This document shows positions 35,271 to 43,299 of a stretch of DNA of 63,009 nucleotides, piece after piece. The translations under genes were made by a program, and so were the position numbers. The stretch's first letter is position 1; every line of letters starts with the position of its first letter. Origin of the DNA: Enorma burkinafasonensis (lineage in GTDB: Bacteria; Actinomycetota; Coriobacteriia; Coriobacteriales; Coriobacteriaceae); NCBI RefSeq assembly GCF_902150035.1, contig NZ_LR597510.1, forward strand, positions 1-63,009, written 5' to 3'. The notes beneath the pieces were generated by a model. It saw only the letters and a program-made list of their open reading frames with translations, did no database searches and was not told the origin of the DNA.

Positions 35271-35300
35271 ACGGCCCCGGTGACCCCGGGGCCGTTTCCG
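35271..35300 (+). terminator. Intrinsic terminator after divIVA
   Basis: ACGGCCCCGG (35271-35280) pairs perfectly with CCGGGGCCGT (35286-35295) over a 5 nt loop, followed by TTCCGTT. It closes the sepF-yggT-divIVA group. Confidence 0.8.
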
Positions 35301-35467
35301 TTGGATGCGCCGGCACGGCCGGGGCTTGGGCGCGCCGCCGCGCCCGCGGCGGCCGCCTGCCCGTCAACGTCTGGCGAACAAATCGCTCCCGCCGCGCCGC
35401 GCCCGCGCGCGAGCGGGCATAATGGACGGGAGTAATACCGACGCGATCTCGATCGAAAGGACGTCTC

Positions 35468-36538
35468 ATGGGTAGATCTGGTGGCGGGCGCTCTGGCGGG
35501 GGCTTCGGCGGCGGCTTCTCGGGCGGCGGGCGCTCGTTCGGCGGCTTCTCCGGCGGCGGTGGCCGCGGCAGGAGCGGTGGCCGCTCGGGCGGGTTCGGCG
35601 GCTTCGGGCGCGGCCCGCGGCCGATGGGGCCGCCTCCGCGGGGTTACCATACGGGCGGCGGCTTCTGGCCTTTCATGGTCGGCTACGGCATAGGGCGCGG
35701 TTCGCGCGGCGGCGGGGGAGGCCCAGCGGGTCCTTCGCCGCAAGGAAGTGGTTGCTCATTCGGCGGGTGCCTGGGCATCATTGTGATGCTGATTGTCCTT
35801 TCGATGCTGTTCTCGTTGCTGAGCGGCGCGATGTCGTGCTCGGCAGAATCTCTGTCGGCTCCTTCATCTACGGTCGAGCGCGAGGCGCTGCCGGCAGGCG
35901 CCGCGAGCGACGACGCGGGCTACTACACCGACGCCGACGGCTCCTGGATCTATGACTCCGCCACGCTCGAGCGCGGCCTGCGCGCCTTCCAGGATGAGAC
36001 CGGCGTGGCGCCGTACGTCTACATCCTGCCTAACGGTGCCGAGACCTCGGTGAGTGCGTTGGGCCAGATGGCGAATCAACTATACGATGAGCTCTTCGAC
36101 GACGAGGCTCACTTCCTGCTCGTGTTCTGCGATGATAACCACGGTTCGTTCAACTGCGGGTACGCGGTGGGCAGCCAGGCCAAGACCGTTATGGACGACG
36201 AGGCCATCGGCATCCTCGCGGACTACCTCGACCGGTACTACCAGGAGGCCGACACCGAGGAAGAGGTCTTCGCCGACGCCTTCGAGAGCACGGGCGAGCG
36301 CATCATGCACGTCACGACCTCGCCTCTGGTCTACATCGCGGTGTGCGCCGCGATCGTGGCCGTCGCGGCCCTCGTGTACCTGGGCGTGAAGCGCTACCGC
36401 GCCTCGAAGGAGCGGGAGGCCGAGCGCATGCAGGAGGTGCTCAACACGCCGCTCGAGACCTTCGGCGACCAGGACCTCGAGGATCTGGAGCGCAAGTACG
36501 GGAAAGATCCTGGAGACGACGAGGGGCCCTTCTCGTAG
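35468..36538 (+). CDS. TPM-domain membrane protein with Gly/Arg-rich N-terminus
   Basis: A 356-residue protein. Residues 1-98 are Gly/Ser/Arg/Phe-rich (RSGGG, GGFGGGF, RGRSGGRSG repeats). A helix follows at about 101-120, then a TPM (TLP18.3/Psb32/MOLO-1) domain at about 150-285 with the pattern GVAPYVYILPNG and HFLLVFCDDN, and a second helix at about 286-306 with a charged tail. The Gly-rich part is usually C-terminal in TPM proteins. It lies 86 bp before pspA, and TPM genes beside pspA are known from Bacillus, suggesting membrane-stress work. Confidence 0.8.
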   Translation: MGRSGGGRSGGGFGGGFSGGGRSFGGFSGGGGRGRSGGRSGGFGGFGRGPRPMGPPPRGYHTGGGFWPFMVGYGIGRGSRGGGGGPAGPSPQGSGCSFGGCLGIIVMLIVLSMLFSLLSGAMSCSAESLSAPSSTVEREALPAGAASDDAGYYTDADGSWIYDSATLERGLRAFQDETGVAPYVYILPNGAETSVSALGQMANQLYDELFDDEAHFLLVFCDDNHGSFNCGYAVGSQAKTVMDDEAIGILADYLDRYYQEADTEEEVFADAFESTGERIMHVTTSPLVYIAVCAAIVAVAALVYLGVKRYRASKEREAERMQEVLNTPLETFGDQDLEDLERKYGKDPGDDEGPFS

Positions 36539-36624
36539 GGGAGCGGACGGGTACATACCGGACGAGCGCCCGGGAGGCGCCCGGACGGATAGGAAACAGG
36601 TTCGATACGACAAGGAGTACGGAC

Positions 36625-37305
36625 ATGGGAATGCTCGATAGGTTCGCGGACATCATCAAGGCCAACATCAACGACCTTCTGGACAAGGCCGAGGATCCCG
36701 CCAAGATGGTCGACCAGTACCTGCGCGACCTCACCGAGTCGCTCGCCGAGGTGAAGCAGGAGACCGCCGGCGTCATGGCGGAGGAGACCCGCGCGCAGCG
36801 CCTCGTCGACGAGAACGACGCCGAGATCGCCAAGTACGACGACCTCGCGCGCCAGGCGCTCAAGGCCGGCAACGAGGGCGACGCCCGCGCGTTCCTCGCC
36901 AAGAAGCAGCAGCTCGAGGCCAAGGGCGACAGCCTCGGCAAGGCCGCCCAGGCCGCGCACGACAACGCGACCAAGATGCGCCAGATGCACGACAAGCTCG
37001 TCTCGGACATCGAGGCGCTCAAGAGCCGCCGCGAGGCCATCAAGGCCAAGGTCGCCGTCGCCAAGACGCAGGACAAGGTCAACGCCGTCAGCTCCGCCGG
37101 CGATAGCGCCGCTGCCGCCATGAGCGCCTTCGACCGCATGGAGGCCAAGGCGGACGAGATGCTCGACCGCTCCAACGCCATGACCGAGCTCAACGCCGAG
37201 CCGGTCGACTCGGCTGCCGAGCTCGAGAAGAAGTACGCCGACGCCGGCTCCACCGCGGCCGTCGATGGGGAGCTCGCCCGCCTGAAGCAGGAGATGGGCC
37301 TCTAG
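36625..37305 (+). CDS. pspA: Phage-shock protein A / IM30 family
   Basis: A 226-residue almost entirely helical protein (MGMLDRFADIIKANINDLL, then long coiled coils to about 190). The N-terminal amphipathic helix and the DLLDKAEDPAKMVDQYLRD segment are typical. ESCRT-III-like PspA coats damaged membrane. ATG 36625 follows AAGGAG. It is the second gene after the TPM protein and ends at a strong bidirectional hairpin facing the nitroreductase gene. Confidence 0.93.
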   Translation: MGMLDRFADIIKANINDLLDKAEDPAKMVDQYLRDLTESLAEVKQETAGVMAEETRAQRLVDENDAEIAKYDDLARQALKAGNEGDARAFLAKKQQLEAKGDSLGKAAQAAHDNATKMRQMHDKLVSDIEALKSRREAIKAKVAVAKTQDKVNAVSSAGDSAAAAMSAFDRMEAKADEMLDRSNAMTELNAEPVDSAAELEKKYADAGSTAAVDGELARLKQEMGL

Positions 37306-37348
37306 CCTCTCGCCGCCCCGAGCGCCCGGCACCGACCCCGGACATGAG

Positions 37349-37388
37349 GCGCCGGGCACCGGTCGAAGTACCGGTGCCCGGCGCTTGC
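37349..37388. terminator. Strong bidirectional terminator between pspA and the nitroreductase gene
   Basis: GCGCCGGGCACCGGT (37349-37363) pairs perfectly with 37370-37384 over a 6 nt loop, a 15 bp stem. It stands between two convergent genes. The T tract is short on the plus side (TTGCC). Confidence 0.75.
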
Positions 37389-37404
37389 CGTATCTATCGG
37401 TCCG

Positions 37405-37941
37405 CTAGGCGCGCGGGTCGAGGAAGCGCTCGCGGGGGATGCAGCGCTCGGCGCGCTTCTCGGGGGCGGCGATCTCCTCTGCCGGATAGCCGAGCGTGAG
37501 CATCGAGACGGGCTCGACGCCCTCGGGCAGGTCGAACTCGGCGCGCACGATGGCGGGGTCAAACATGCACACCCAGCAGGTGCCCAGGCCGAGCTCGGTC
37601 GCCTGCATCATCATCTGATCGACGACGATCGAGGTGTCGATGAGCGAGGAGTTCATGCCGTCGGTGGTGCGCACCCAGGCGTCGCCGGTGACGGCGCAGG
37701 CGATGAGCACGACGGGCGCCCCGAAGACGCTGCCGTCGCGGTCGAAGTGGTGCGCGGCGCGGGCGGCCTTGGCGCGCAGTTCGGGCGTGTCGCAGACGAT
37801 GACGCGCGTGGGGTGGTTGTTGTGGGCCGAGGGCGCGATGCGGCCCGCCTCGATCACGGCGTCGAGCGCCTCGGCGGCGACGGCGCGGCTCTCGTAGGCA
37901 CGGCAGGAGAAGCGCGAACGGGTCAGGTCGGCGAAGGACAT
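37405..37941 (-). CDS. Nitroreductase family FMN protein
   Basis: A 178-residue flavin enzyme. It starts MSFADLTRSRFSCRAYESRAV, the usual FMN phosphate-binding entry, with RIAPSAHNNHPTRVIV, then GLGTCWVCMFDP, and YPAEE near the end. Such proteins reduce nitro compounds, quinones or enones with NAD(P)H; the substrate is not deducible. ATG at 37941 follows GGAGCTGCC on the minus strand; the open frame continues upstream without homology. Confidence 0.88.
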   Translation of the reverse strand: MSFADLTRSRFSCRAYESRAVAAEALDAVIEAGRIAPSAHNNHPTRVIVCDTPELRAKAARAAHHFDRDGSVFGAPVVLIACAVTGDAWVRTTDGMNSSLIDTSIVVDQMMMQATELGLGTCWVCMFDPAIVRAEFDLPEGVEPVSMLTLGYPAEEIAAPEKRAERCIPRERFLDPRA

Positions 37942-38158
37942 GGCAGCTCCAATCCACGGTAGGATGCGCCCGCAGGCAAACGGGTGCCGGGTTCCCTCCA
38001 TTGTAGCGCCGTGCGGGCGGGTGCCCGGTCGCATGCATTCGCCGACCGAGTGATACGATTCGGCGCGCGTGGGTATCAACCAGACAGTTGGGCGTCCGGG
38101 TGGGCGCCTGTCCATGCGGAGCTGCGCCATGGCCCCGCTGGTGTGGGAAGGAGACAAG

Positions 38159-39319
38159 ATGGCACAGCGTTTCATGCTCAACGAGACCTCGTATCACGGC
38201 TCCGGCGCGATCGCCGAGATCCCCAACGAGATCGCCGCCCGCGGCTTCAAGAAGGCCTTCGTGGCGTCCGACCCGGATCTGGTGAAGTTCGGCATCACCG
38301 CCAAGGTGACCGACCTGCTCGACGCCGCCCAGATCCCCTATGAGGTCTACTCCGACATCAAGCCCAACCCCACGATCGAGAACGTCCAGCACGGCGTCGA
38401 GGCCTTCAAGGCGTGCGGCGCCGACTGCATCGTCGCCATCGGCGGCGGCTCCTCGATGGACACCTCCAAGGCCATCGGCATCATCATCGCGAACCCCGAG
38501 TTCGAGGACGTGCGCTCGCTCGAGGGCGTCGCACCCACCAAGAACCCCTGCACGCCGATCATCGCCGTGCCCACCACCGCCGGCACCGCGGCCGAGGTCA
38601 CGATCAACTACGTCATCACCGATGTCGAGCGCATGCGCAAGTTCGTGTGCGTCGACCCGCACGACATGCCGATCGTCGCCGTGGTCGACCCCGACATGAT
38701 GGCCACCATGCCGGCGGGCCTCACCGCCGCCACCGGCATGGACGCGCTCACGCACGCCATCGAGGGCTACACCACCAAGGGCGCCTGGGAGCTCTCCGAT
38801 ATGTTCCACCTGAAGGCCATCGAGCTCATCTCCAAGCACCTGCGCGACGCCGTCGCCGAGGCCAAGAGCGGCGAGCCCGGCAGCGGTCGCGAGGGCATGG
38901 CGCTCGGCCAGTACATCGCCGGCATGGGCTTCTCCAACGTGGGCCTCGGCATCGACCACGCCATGGCGCACACCCTCTCCGCGCACTACGACACGCCGCA
39001 CGGCGTGGCCTGCGCGATGCTCCTGCCCATCGCCATGGAGTTCAACAAGCCCGTCGTGGCCGAGCGCCTGGCCGACGTCGCCGTCGCCATGGGCGTCGAC
39101 ACCACCGGCATGACGACCGACGAGGCCGCCGACGCCGCCATCGCCGCGGTGCGCCAGCTCTCCGCCGACGTCGAGATCCCCAAGGTCTGCGAGGCCATCA
39201 AGGCCGACGAGCTCGACCAGATCGCCGATGACGCGCTCGCCGACGCCTGCTACCCGGGCAACCCGCGCGAGGCCGACCACGCGATCGTCGTGGAGCTCTT
39301 CAAGAAGATCATGGCGTAG
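38159..39319 (+). CDS. fucO: Lactaldehyde reductase (iron-dependent alcohol dehydrogenase)
   Basis: A 386-residue group III alcohol dehydrogenase that closely follows E. coli FucO along its length: QRFMLNETSYHGSGAI at the start, the NAD-binding GGGSSMDTSKAIG, PTTAGTAAEVTINYVITD, and the metal ligands in DALTHAIEG and GIDHAMAHTLSAHYDTPHG. It reduces L-lactaldehyde to 1,2-propanediol with NADH, an electron sink in fucose or rhamnose fermentation. ATG 38159 follows GAAGGAG. No fucose genes are adjacent. Confidence 0.88.
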   Translation: MAQRFMLNETSYHGSGAIAEIPNEIAARGFKKAFVASDPDLVKFGITAKVTDLLDAAQIPYEVYSDIKPNPTIENVQHGVEAFKACGADCIVAIGGGSSMDTSKAIGIIIANPEFEDVRSLEGVAPTKNPCTPIIAVPTTAGTAAEVTINYVITDVERMRKFVCVDPHDMPIVAVVDPDMMATMPAGLTAATGMDALTHAIEGYTTKGAWELSDMFHLKAIELISKHLRDAVAEAKSGEPGSGREGMALGQYIAGMGFSNVGLGIDHAMAHTLSAHYDTPHGVACAMLLPIAMEFNKPVVAERLADVAVAMGVDTTGMTTDEAADAAIAAVRQLSADVEIPKVCEAIKADELDQIADDALADACYPGNPREADHAIVVELFKKIMA

Positions 39320-39344
39320 ACCGGATCCACGCACGCGCATGCCG

Positions 39345-39374
39345 GGGCGGTCCGCTGGGGCGGGCCGCCCTTTT
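39345..39374 (+). terminator. Terminator after fucO
   Basis: GGGCGGTCCG (39345-39354) pairs with CGGGCCGCCC (39361-39370), one G-U pair, 6 nt loop, followed by TTTT. It precedes the RNase P RNA promoter. Confidence 0.8.
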
Positions 39375-39399
39375 GCATGGCGCGATGCGCCGCGCGTGC

Positions 39400-39405
39400 T
39401 ACAAT
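39400..39405 (+). promoter_or_regulatory. -10 box of rnpB
   Basis: TACAAT ends 7 bp before the predicted first base of the RNase P RNA (39413), the normal distance. A TTGCAT at 39373-39378 has 21 bp spacing and is a poor -35. Confidence 0.55.
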
Positions 39406-39412
39406 ACCCCCT

Positions 39413-39800
39413 GCGAAGCGGGCCGGACGGTCGCGCGCGGGGCTCCGGGCTCGGCCCGGTTCACCCGCGTGAGGAAAGTCCGGGCTCCACAGGGCAGGAT
39501 GCTGGCTAACGGCCAGGCGGGGCGACCCGACGGAAAGTGCCGCAGAAAAGAAGACTCCCACCTGCGGGGAGGCGCCTCGGCGCCGAAGCGCAAAGGGAAA
39601 AGCTGAAACGGTGGTGTAAGAGACCACCAGCGTCGCGGCGACGCGGCGGCTTGGTAAACCCCATCCGGAGCAAGCGCGAATAGGGGTGCCACGGTGCGGC
39701 CCGCACCGCACCCGGGTGGCGTGCGCAGAGCGGCGCGGTAACGCGTCCGCCAAGATAAATGACCGTCCCCGACAGAACCCGGCTTACAGGCCCGCTTCGC
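39413..39800 (+). ncRNA. rnpB: RNase P RNA, bacterial type A
   Basis: About 388 nt. The outer helix P1 is GCGAAGCGGGCC (39413-39424) with GGCCCGCTTCGC (39789-39800). The universal core is present: GAGGAAAGTCCGGGCTCC at 39472-39489 and, near the 3-prime end, ACAGAACCCGGCTTACAGG at 39772-39790. It is the catalytic RNA that trims tRNA 5-prime ends. Ends are set from P1 pairing and the -10 position and could shift by a few bases. Confidence 0.95.
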
Positions 39801-40045
39801 CTCCATGCTGTCGGCGGCCGGTGCCCATCCGGTCATCCGGGTATCAGGGCAATGTAAGCTGAGCGTAAAGATTTGCGGCCGCACTCGAAAACATCCCAGC
39901 TCGCAGGCGTCGCGCCGTGCATGACGGCCCGAGATTTGCCGGCAAATATCCAGATGAACATCAGGTTAACGTTAAGAAACGGTAAAATAGCCCGTGGTCG
40001 TATCGTCGTGTGCGCGTGCGCGCACCGCATCGGGGAGAACGAATC

Positions 40046-41098
40046 TTGGACGTCTCGGTAACCCAGTTCATCGGTCAGGTGGCCACCAACCCCATCCTGG
40101 CGATCACTGTCCTGCTCACCTTGGGTGTCATCTTCGTCAACGGCTGGACCGACGCCCCCAACGCCATCGCCACGGCGGTGACCACGCGCAGCATCAACGT
40201 GCGCCCCGCCATCATCATGAGCGCCGTCTTCAACTTTTTGGGCGTGCTCCTCATGACGATGGTCAACTCCTCGGTCGCCTCGACCATCTCCAACATGGTC
40301 GACTTCGGCACCGACACCCAGATGGCGCTCATCGCGCTGTGCGCCGCGCTCTTCTCGATCGTGGTCTACAGCGTGGGCGCCTCGATCTTCGGCATCCCCA
40401 CGAGCGAGAGTCACAGCCTCATCGCCGGCCTCACGGGCGCCGCCATCGCCATCCAGGGTGGTCTCGACGGCGTCAACGGCGAGGAGTGGGTGAAGGTTCT
40501 CTACGGCCTCGTGCTCAGCCTCATCCTGGGCTTCGCGCTCGGCTGGGGCATCTGCAAGCTCGTCACCATCCTCTGCGCGGGCATGGACCGGCGGCACACC
40601 AACAAGGCGTTCAAGTACGCGCAGATCTTCGGCGCCGCCGCCATGAGCTTCATGCACGGCGCGCAGGACGGCCAGAAGTTCATCGGCGTCCTGCTTTTGG
40701 GCGTGGCGTTCTGCAACGGCCAGCCCGACCTCGCGAGCGCCGTCATCCCCGTCTGGCTCATGCTCCTCTGCAGCGTGACCATGGGCGTGGGCACGAGCGT
40801 GGGCGGCGAGAAGATCATCAAGTCCGTGGGCATGGACATGGTCAAGCTCGAGACCTTCCAGGGCTTCTCGGCCGACCTCGCCGGCGCCGCCTGCATCCTG
40901 CTCTCGACGCTCACCGGCATCCCGGTATCGACCACGCACACCAAGACCAGCGCCATCATGGGCGTCGGCGCCGTGAAGCGGCTGTCGGCCATCAACTTCG
41001 GCGTGGTCCGCGACATGATGCTCACCTGGGTGTTCACGTTCCCGGGCTGCGGCCTCATCAGCTTCGTCATGGCGAAGCTCTTCATGATGGTGTTCTAG
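40046..41098 (+). CDS. Low-affinity inorganic phosphate transporter, Pit family
   Basis: A 350-residue polytopic protein with two inverted PHO-4 halves: VNGWTDAPNAIATAVTTRS near residue 32 and the second copy in FMHGAQDGQKFIGV. GIPTSESHSLIAGLTGA and GIPVSTTHTKTSAIMGV are the paired signature repeats. It carries metal-phosphate with protons. TTG 40046 is the start since GGGGAGAA lies 6 bp ahead; an upstream in-frame codon lacks that. A PhoU-like partner follows at 41175. Confidence 0.92.
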   Translation: MDVSVTQFIGQVATNPILAITVLLTLGVIFVNGWTDAPNAIATAVTTRSINVRPAIIMSAVFNFLGVLLMTMVNSSVASTISNMVDFGTDTQMALIALCAALFSIVVYSVGASIFGIPTSESHSLIAGLTGAAIAIQGGLDGVNGEEWVKVLYGLVLSLILGFALGWGICKLVTILCAGMDRRHTNKAFKYAQIFGAAAMSFMHGAQDGQKFIGVLLLGVAFCNGQPDLASAVIPVWLMLLCSVTMGVGTSVGGEKIIKSVGMDMVKLETFQGFSADLAGAACILLSTLTGIPVSTTHTKTSAIMGVGAVKRLSAINFGVVRDMMLTWVFTFPGCGLISFVMAKLFMMVF

Positions 41099-41174
41099 AC
41101 CGCGTTTCGCATGACCTGCCGCGCCGGGCGGTCCGGCGCGTACCCGTTCGCACATCACGACATTGGAGGATCTG

Positions 41175-41798
41175 GTGGCTAGGAAGAACGACGCATTCTA
41201 TTTCGAGACCTTCTGCGCGAGCGCCGACTACTCGCTGCAGGCGGCCCAGCTGCTCTCGAAGATCATGCACGATTTCGATCCCGACACGCTCGAGCAGTCG
41301 CTCGAGGAGATGCACGCCATCGAGCAGGCGGCCGACGAGAAGAAGCACGAGATCCAGGACGCGCTCGTCACCGCGTTCGTGACGCCCATCGAGCGCGAGG
41401 ACATCGGCGAGCTCAGTGAGTCGCTCGACACGGTGGTCGACCGCATCGAAGGCGTGCTGCATCGGCTGTACTTCGACAACATCCGCGAGATGCGCCCCGA
41501 CGCGCTCGAGATGGTCGAGACGGTCGTGCGCGGCTGCGAGGCCATGCGCCGGCTCGTGGGCGAGCTCGCGCACTTCCGCAAGTCCAAGTCGATCCGCAAG
41601 TACGTGGTCGAGCTCAACAGCATCGAGGAGGAGGCCGACGCCCTCTACATGAAGGCGATGCGCGAGCTGCACACCGCCTGCACCGACCCCATCGTGATCT
41701 TCACCTGGCACGAAACCTACTCGTTCCTCGAGTACTGCGTCGATTACTGCGAGGAGGTCGCGGACCGCATCGACACGATCGTGATGAAGAACAGCTAA
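41175..41798 (+). CDS. DUF47/PhoU-like phosphate transport regulator
   Basis: A 207-residue helical PhoU-like protein (DUF47, TIGR00153 type) with repeated metal-binding acidic patterns such as EMHAIEQAADEKKHEI and NSIEEEADALY. It nearly always pairs with Pit transporters and probably gates them. GTG 41175 is chosen because TTGGAGGA is just upstream; the TTG at 41163 lies in the ribosome site itself. It is 76 bp after pit. Confidence 0.9.
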   Translation: MARKNDAFYFETFCASADYSLQAAQLLSKIMHDFDPDTLEQSLEEMHAIEQAADEKKHEIQDALVTAFVTPIEREDIGELSESLDTVVDRIEGVLHRLYFDNIREMRPDALEMVETVVRGCEAMRRLVGELAHFRKSKSIRKYVVELNSIEEEADALYMKAMRELHTACTDPIVIFTWHETYSFLEYCVDYCEEVADRIDTIVMKNS

Positions 41799-41845
41799 GC
41801 CGCACGCGCTTCACGGCGGCGCTTGCCGCCGGGCTTGCTACCATT

Positions 41846-41873
41846 GAGGGCGGTGCCTTGGGGCGCCGCCCTC
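41846..41873 (+). promoter_or_regulatory. Stem-loop in the yigZ leader
   Basis: GAGGGCGG (41846-41853) pairs with CCGCCCTC (41866-41873) and four further inner pairs make a 12 bp stem with a 4 nt loop. No T-run follows. A TACCAT box (41839-41844) lies directly before it. Confidence 0.35.
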
Positions 41874-41910
41874 GTCGCATTGACGATTCTAGGCATGAAG
41901 GGCCGGTGAA

Positions 41911-42546
41911 ATGGAGAGCTACCTCACGATGCGCGCCGGGTGCGAGGCGCAGGGCGAGTTCGTCGACCGCAAGAGCCGCTTCATCGCCCAGCTGGTGCAT
42001 GTCGAGGACGAGGAGGCCGCGGCCGCGCACATCGAGGCGGTCCGCGCCCGGCACTTCGATGCACGGCACAACGTCCCCGCCTGGATCTTGCGCGACGGGC
42101 GGGAGCGGGCGAGCGACGACGGCGAGCCGCAGCGCACGAGCGGCATGCCCACGCTCGAGGTGCTGCGCGGCGCCGGCTTGAGAGACGTCTGCTGCGTGAC
42201 GACCCGCTATTTCGGCGGGACGCTGCTCGGGCCCGGCGGGCTCGCGCGCGCCTATACCGCCGCCGCGCACGCCGCGATCGAGCGGGCGGTGGAGCAGGGG
42301 ATGGTCGTGGAGATGACGGCCGTGGTCCCGGTGGAGGTGCGCGTGGGGTACGCCCTGCTGGAGCAGGTGCGGCATCTCGCCGAGCGCGCCGGCGGCAAGG
42401 TGCGCGATTGCGCCTACACCGACGAGGTAGCGCTCTCGATCGCGTTCCGCGCCGGCGACGAGGAGGCGTTCATCGCGGCCGTGACCGAGCTCATGGCCGG
42501 GAAGCCCCGGCTCGAGCGGGGCGCGGAGCGCTTCGCCGAGTTCTAG
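41911..42546 (+). CDS. YigZ/IMPACT family protein
   Basis: A 211-residue protein. The N-terminal UPF0029 domain has SRFIAQLVHVEDEEAA, then SDDGEPQRTSGMP and VTRYFGGTLLGPGGLARAY, the IMPACT signature. The C-terminal ~70 residues match the DUF1949 EF-G-like fold. Eukaryotic IMPACT regulates GCN2; the bacterial role, perhaps in translation, is not settled. ATG 41911 has a weak ribosome site (GGTGAA). It converges on the C_GCAxxG_C_C gene. Confidence 0.9.
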   Translation: MESYLTMRAGCEAQGEFVDRKSRFIAQLVHVEDEEAAAAHIEAVRARHFDARHNVPAWILRDGRERASDDGEPQRTSGMPTLEVLRGAGLRDVCCVTTRYFGGTLLGPGGLARAYTAAAHAAIERAVEQGMVVEMTAVVPVEVRVGYALLEQVRHLAERAGGKVRDCAYTDEVALSIAFRAGDEEAFIAAVTELMAGKPRLERGAERFAEF

Positions 42547-42603
42547 GGACGCCTGCGGGCGCGCTGCCTGTGCTCTCCCGCCGCGAAGTGGGAGCGCTCC
42601 GAT

Positions 42604-43050
42604 CTAGCGCTGGCTCTCGGCGATGATCCCGATCGCGAGGCGCATGGCGTCCTCGATGCAGCCGGGGCAGCTGCGGAGCGGCCCGTGGTCGCAGCCTATG
42701 CCCTTGAGCTCGCGGCAGACGGTGCCGCCGTTCTTGACGCGGAACCCCTCGACCAGCGCGTCGACGAGTCGGTAGGTCTCGGCCTTCGTGGTGCCGGCGG
42801 CATCGCTGCCGCCGCTGTTCAGCTGACTGAGCGCGATCACGGCGCCCGAGATGGCGCCGCAGGTCTCGTTGTTGCCGCCCATGCCGCCGCCGAACCCCTC
42901 GGCCAGGCGGTAGCAGGTCTCGAAATCGGCGCCGACCTCGGGCGCGAGCGCGCACGCGACCGACTGCGCGCAGTTGAACTTGCGGCGGTGCAGGGCGTCC
43001 GCCTGGGCGACGAGCTCCTCGGTGCGCGCGGTGATGTCGGAGGCTGCCAT
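42604..43050 (-). CDS. C_GCAxxG_C_C family redox protein
   Basis: A 148-residue Cys-rich protein with seven cysteines (27, 46, 64, 112, 120, 128, 131). The family pattern is visible: FNCAQSVA, GFGGGMGGNNETCGAISGAV and the late C-x7-C-x7-C-x2-C group. These proteins are common in anaerobes and are thought to bind metal clusters or serve in redox chemistry; the function is unproven. ATG at 43050 follows GAGAGGAA on the minus strand. Confidence 0.9.
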   Translation of the reverse strand: MAASDITARTEELVAQADALHRRKFNCAQSVACALAPEVGADFETCYRLAEGFGGGMGGNNETCGAISGAVIALSQLNSGGSDAAGTTKAETYRLVDALVEGFRVKNGGTVCRELKGIGCDHGPLRSCPGCIEDAMRLAIGIIAESQR

Positions 43051-43245
43051 GGCGGTTCCTCTCTTCTCGATGTTATGCCCAAGGGACGGACGGGCATGCG
43101 GCGAATGCGCGGCGATAGGGCCGTGCGGTCTCTCGCCTGCATCATAGCACCCGGCCCGGGGCTTCTTACGGTAGCGTCTCTGTAAAACTTCACGCGTCCG
43201 TGGCGTGCGCCCCCGCGCAAGGGGTACCCTAGGTAGACATGGCCT

Positions 43246-43261
43246 CCGGGCGGGCGCCCGG
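43246..43261 (+). promoter_or_regulatory. Stem-loop in the metY leader
   Basis: CCGGGC (43246-43251) pairs with GCCCGG (43256-43261) over GGGC. It lies after a -10-like TACCCT (43225-43230) and 39 bp before the start codon. No SAM, T-box or other sulfur riboswitch pattern was recognised here. Confidence 0.3.
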
Positions 43262-43299
43262 TCGCCGAGACGATTCCGTACACGGTTAGGAGCGATTCC

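Noticed and set aside
43051-43299. Possible S-adenosylmethionine or T-box riboswitch ahead of metY
   Set aside because: I looked for the conserved cores and found only a short GC hairpin; no riboswitch call is justified.
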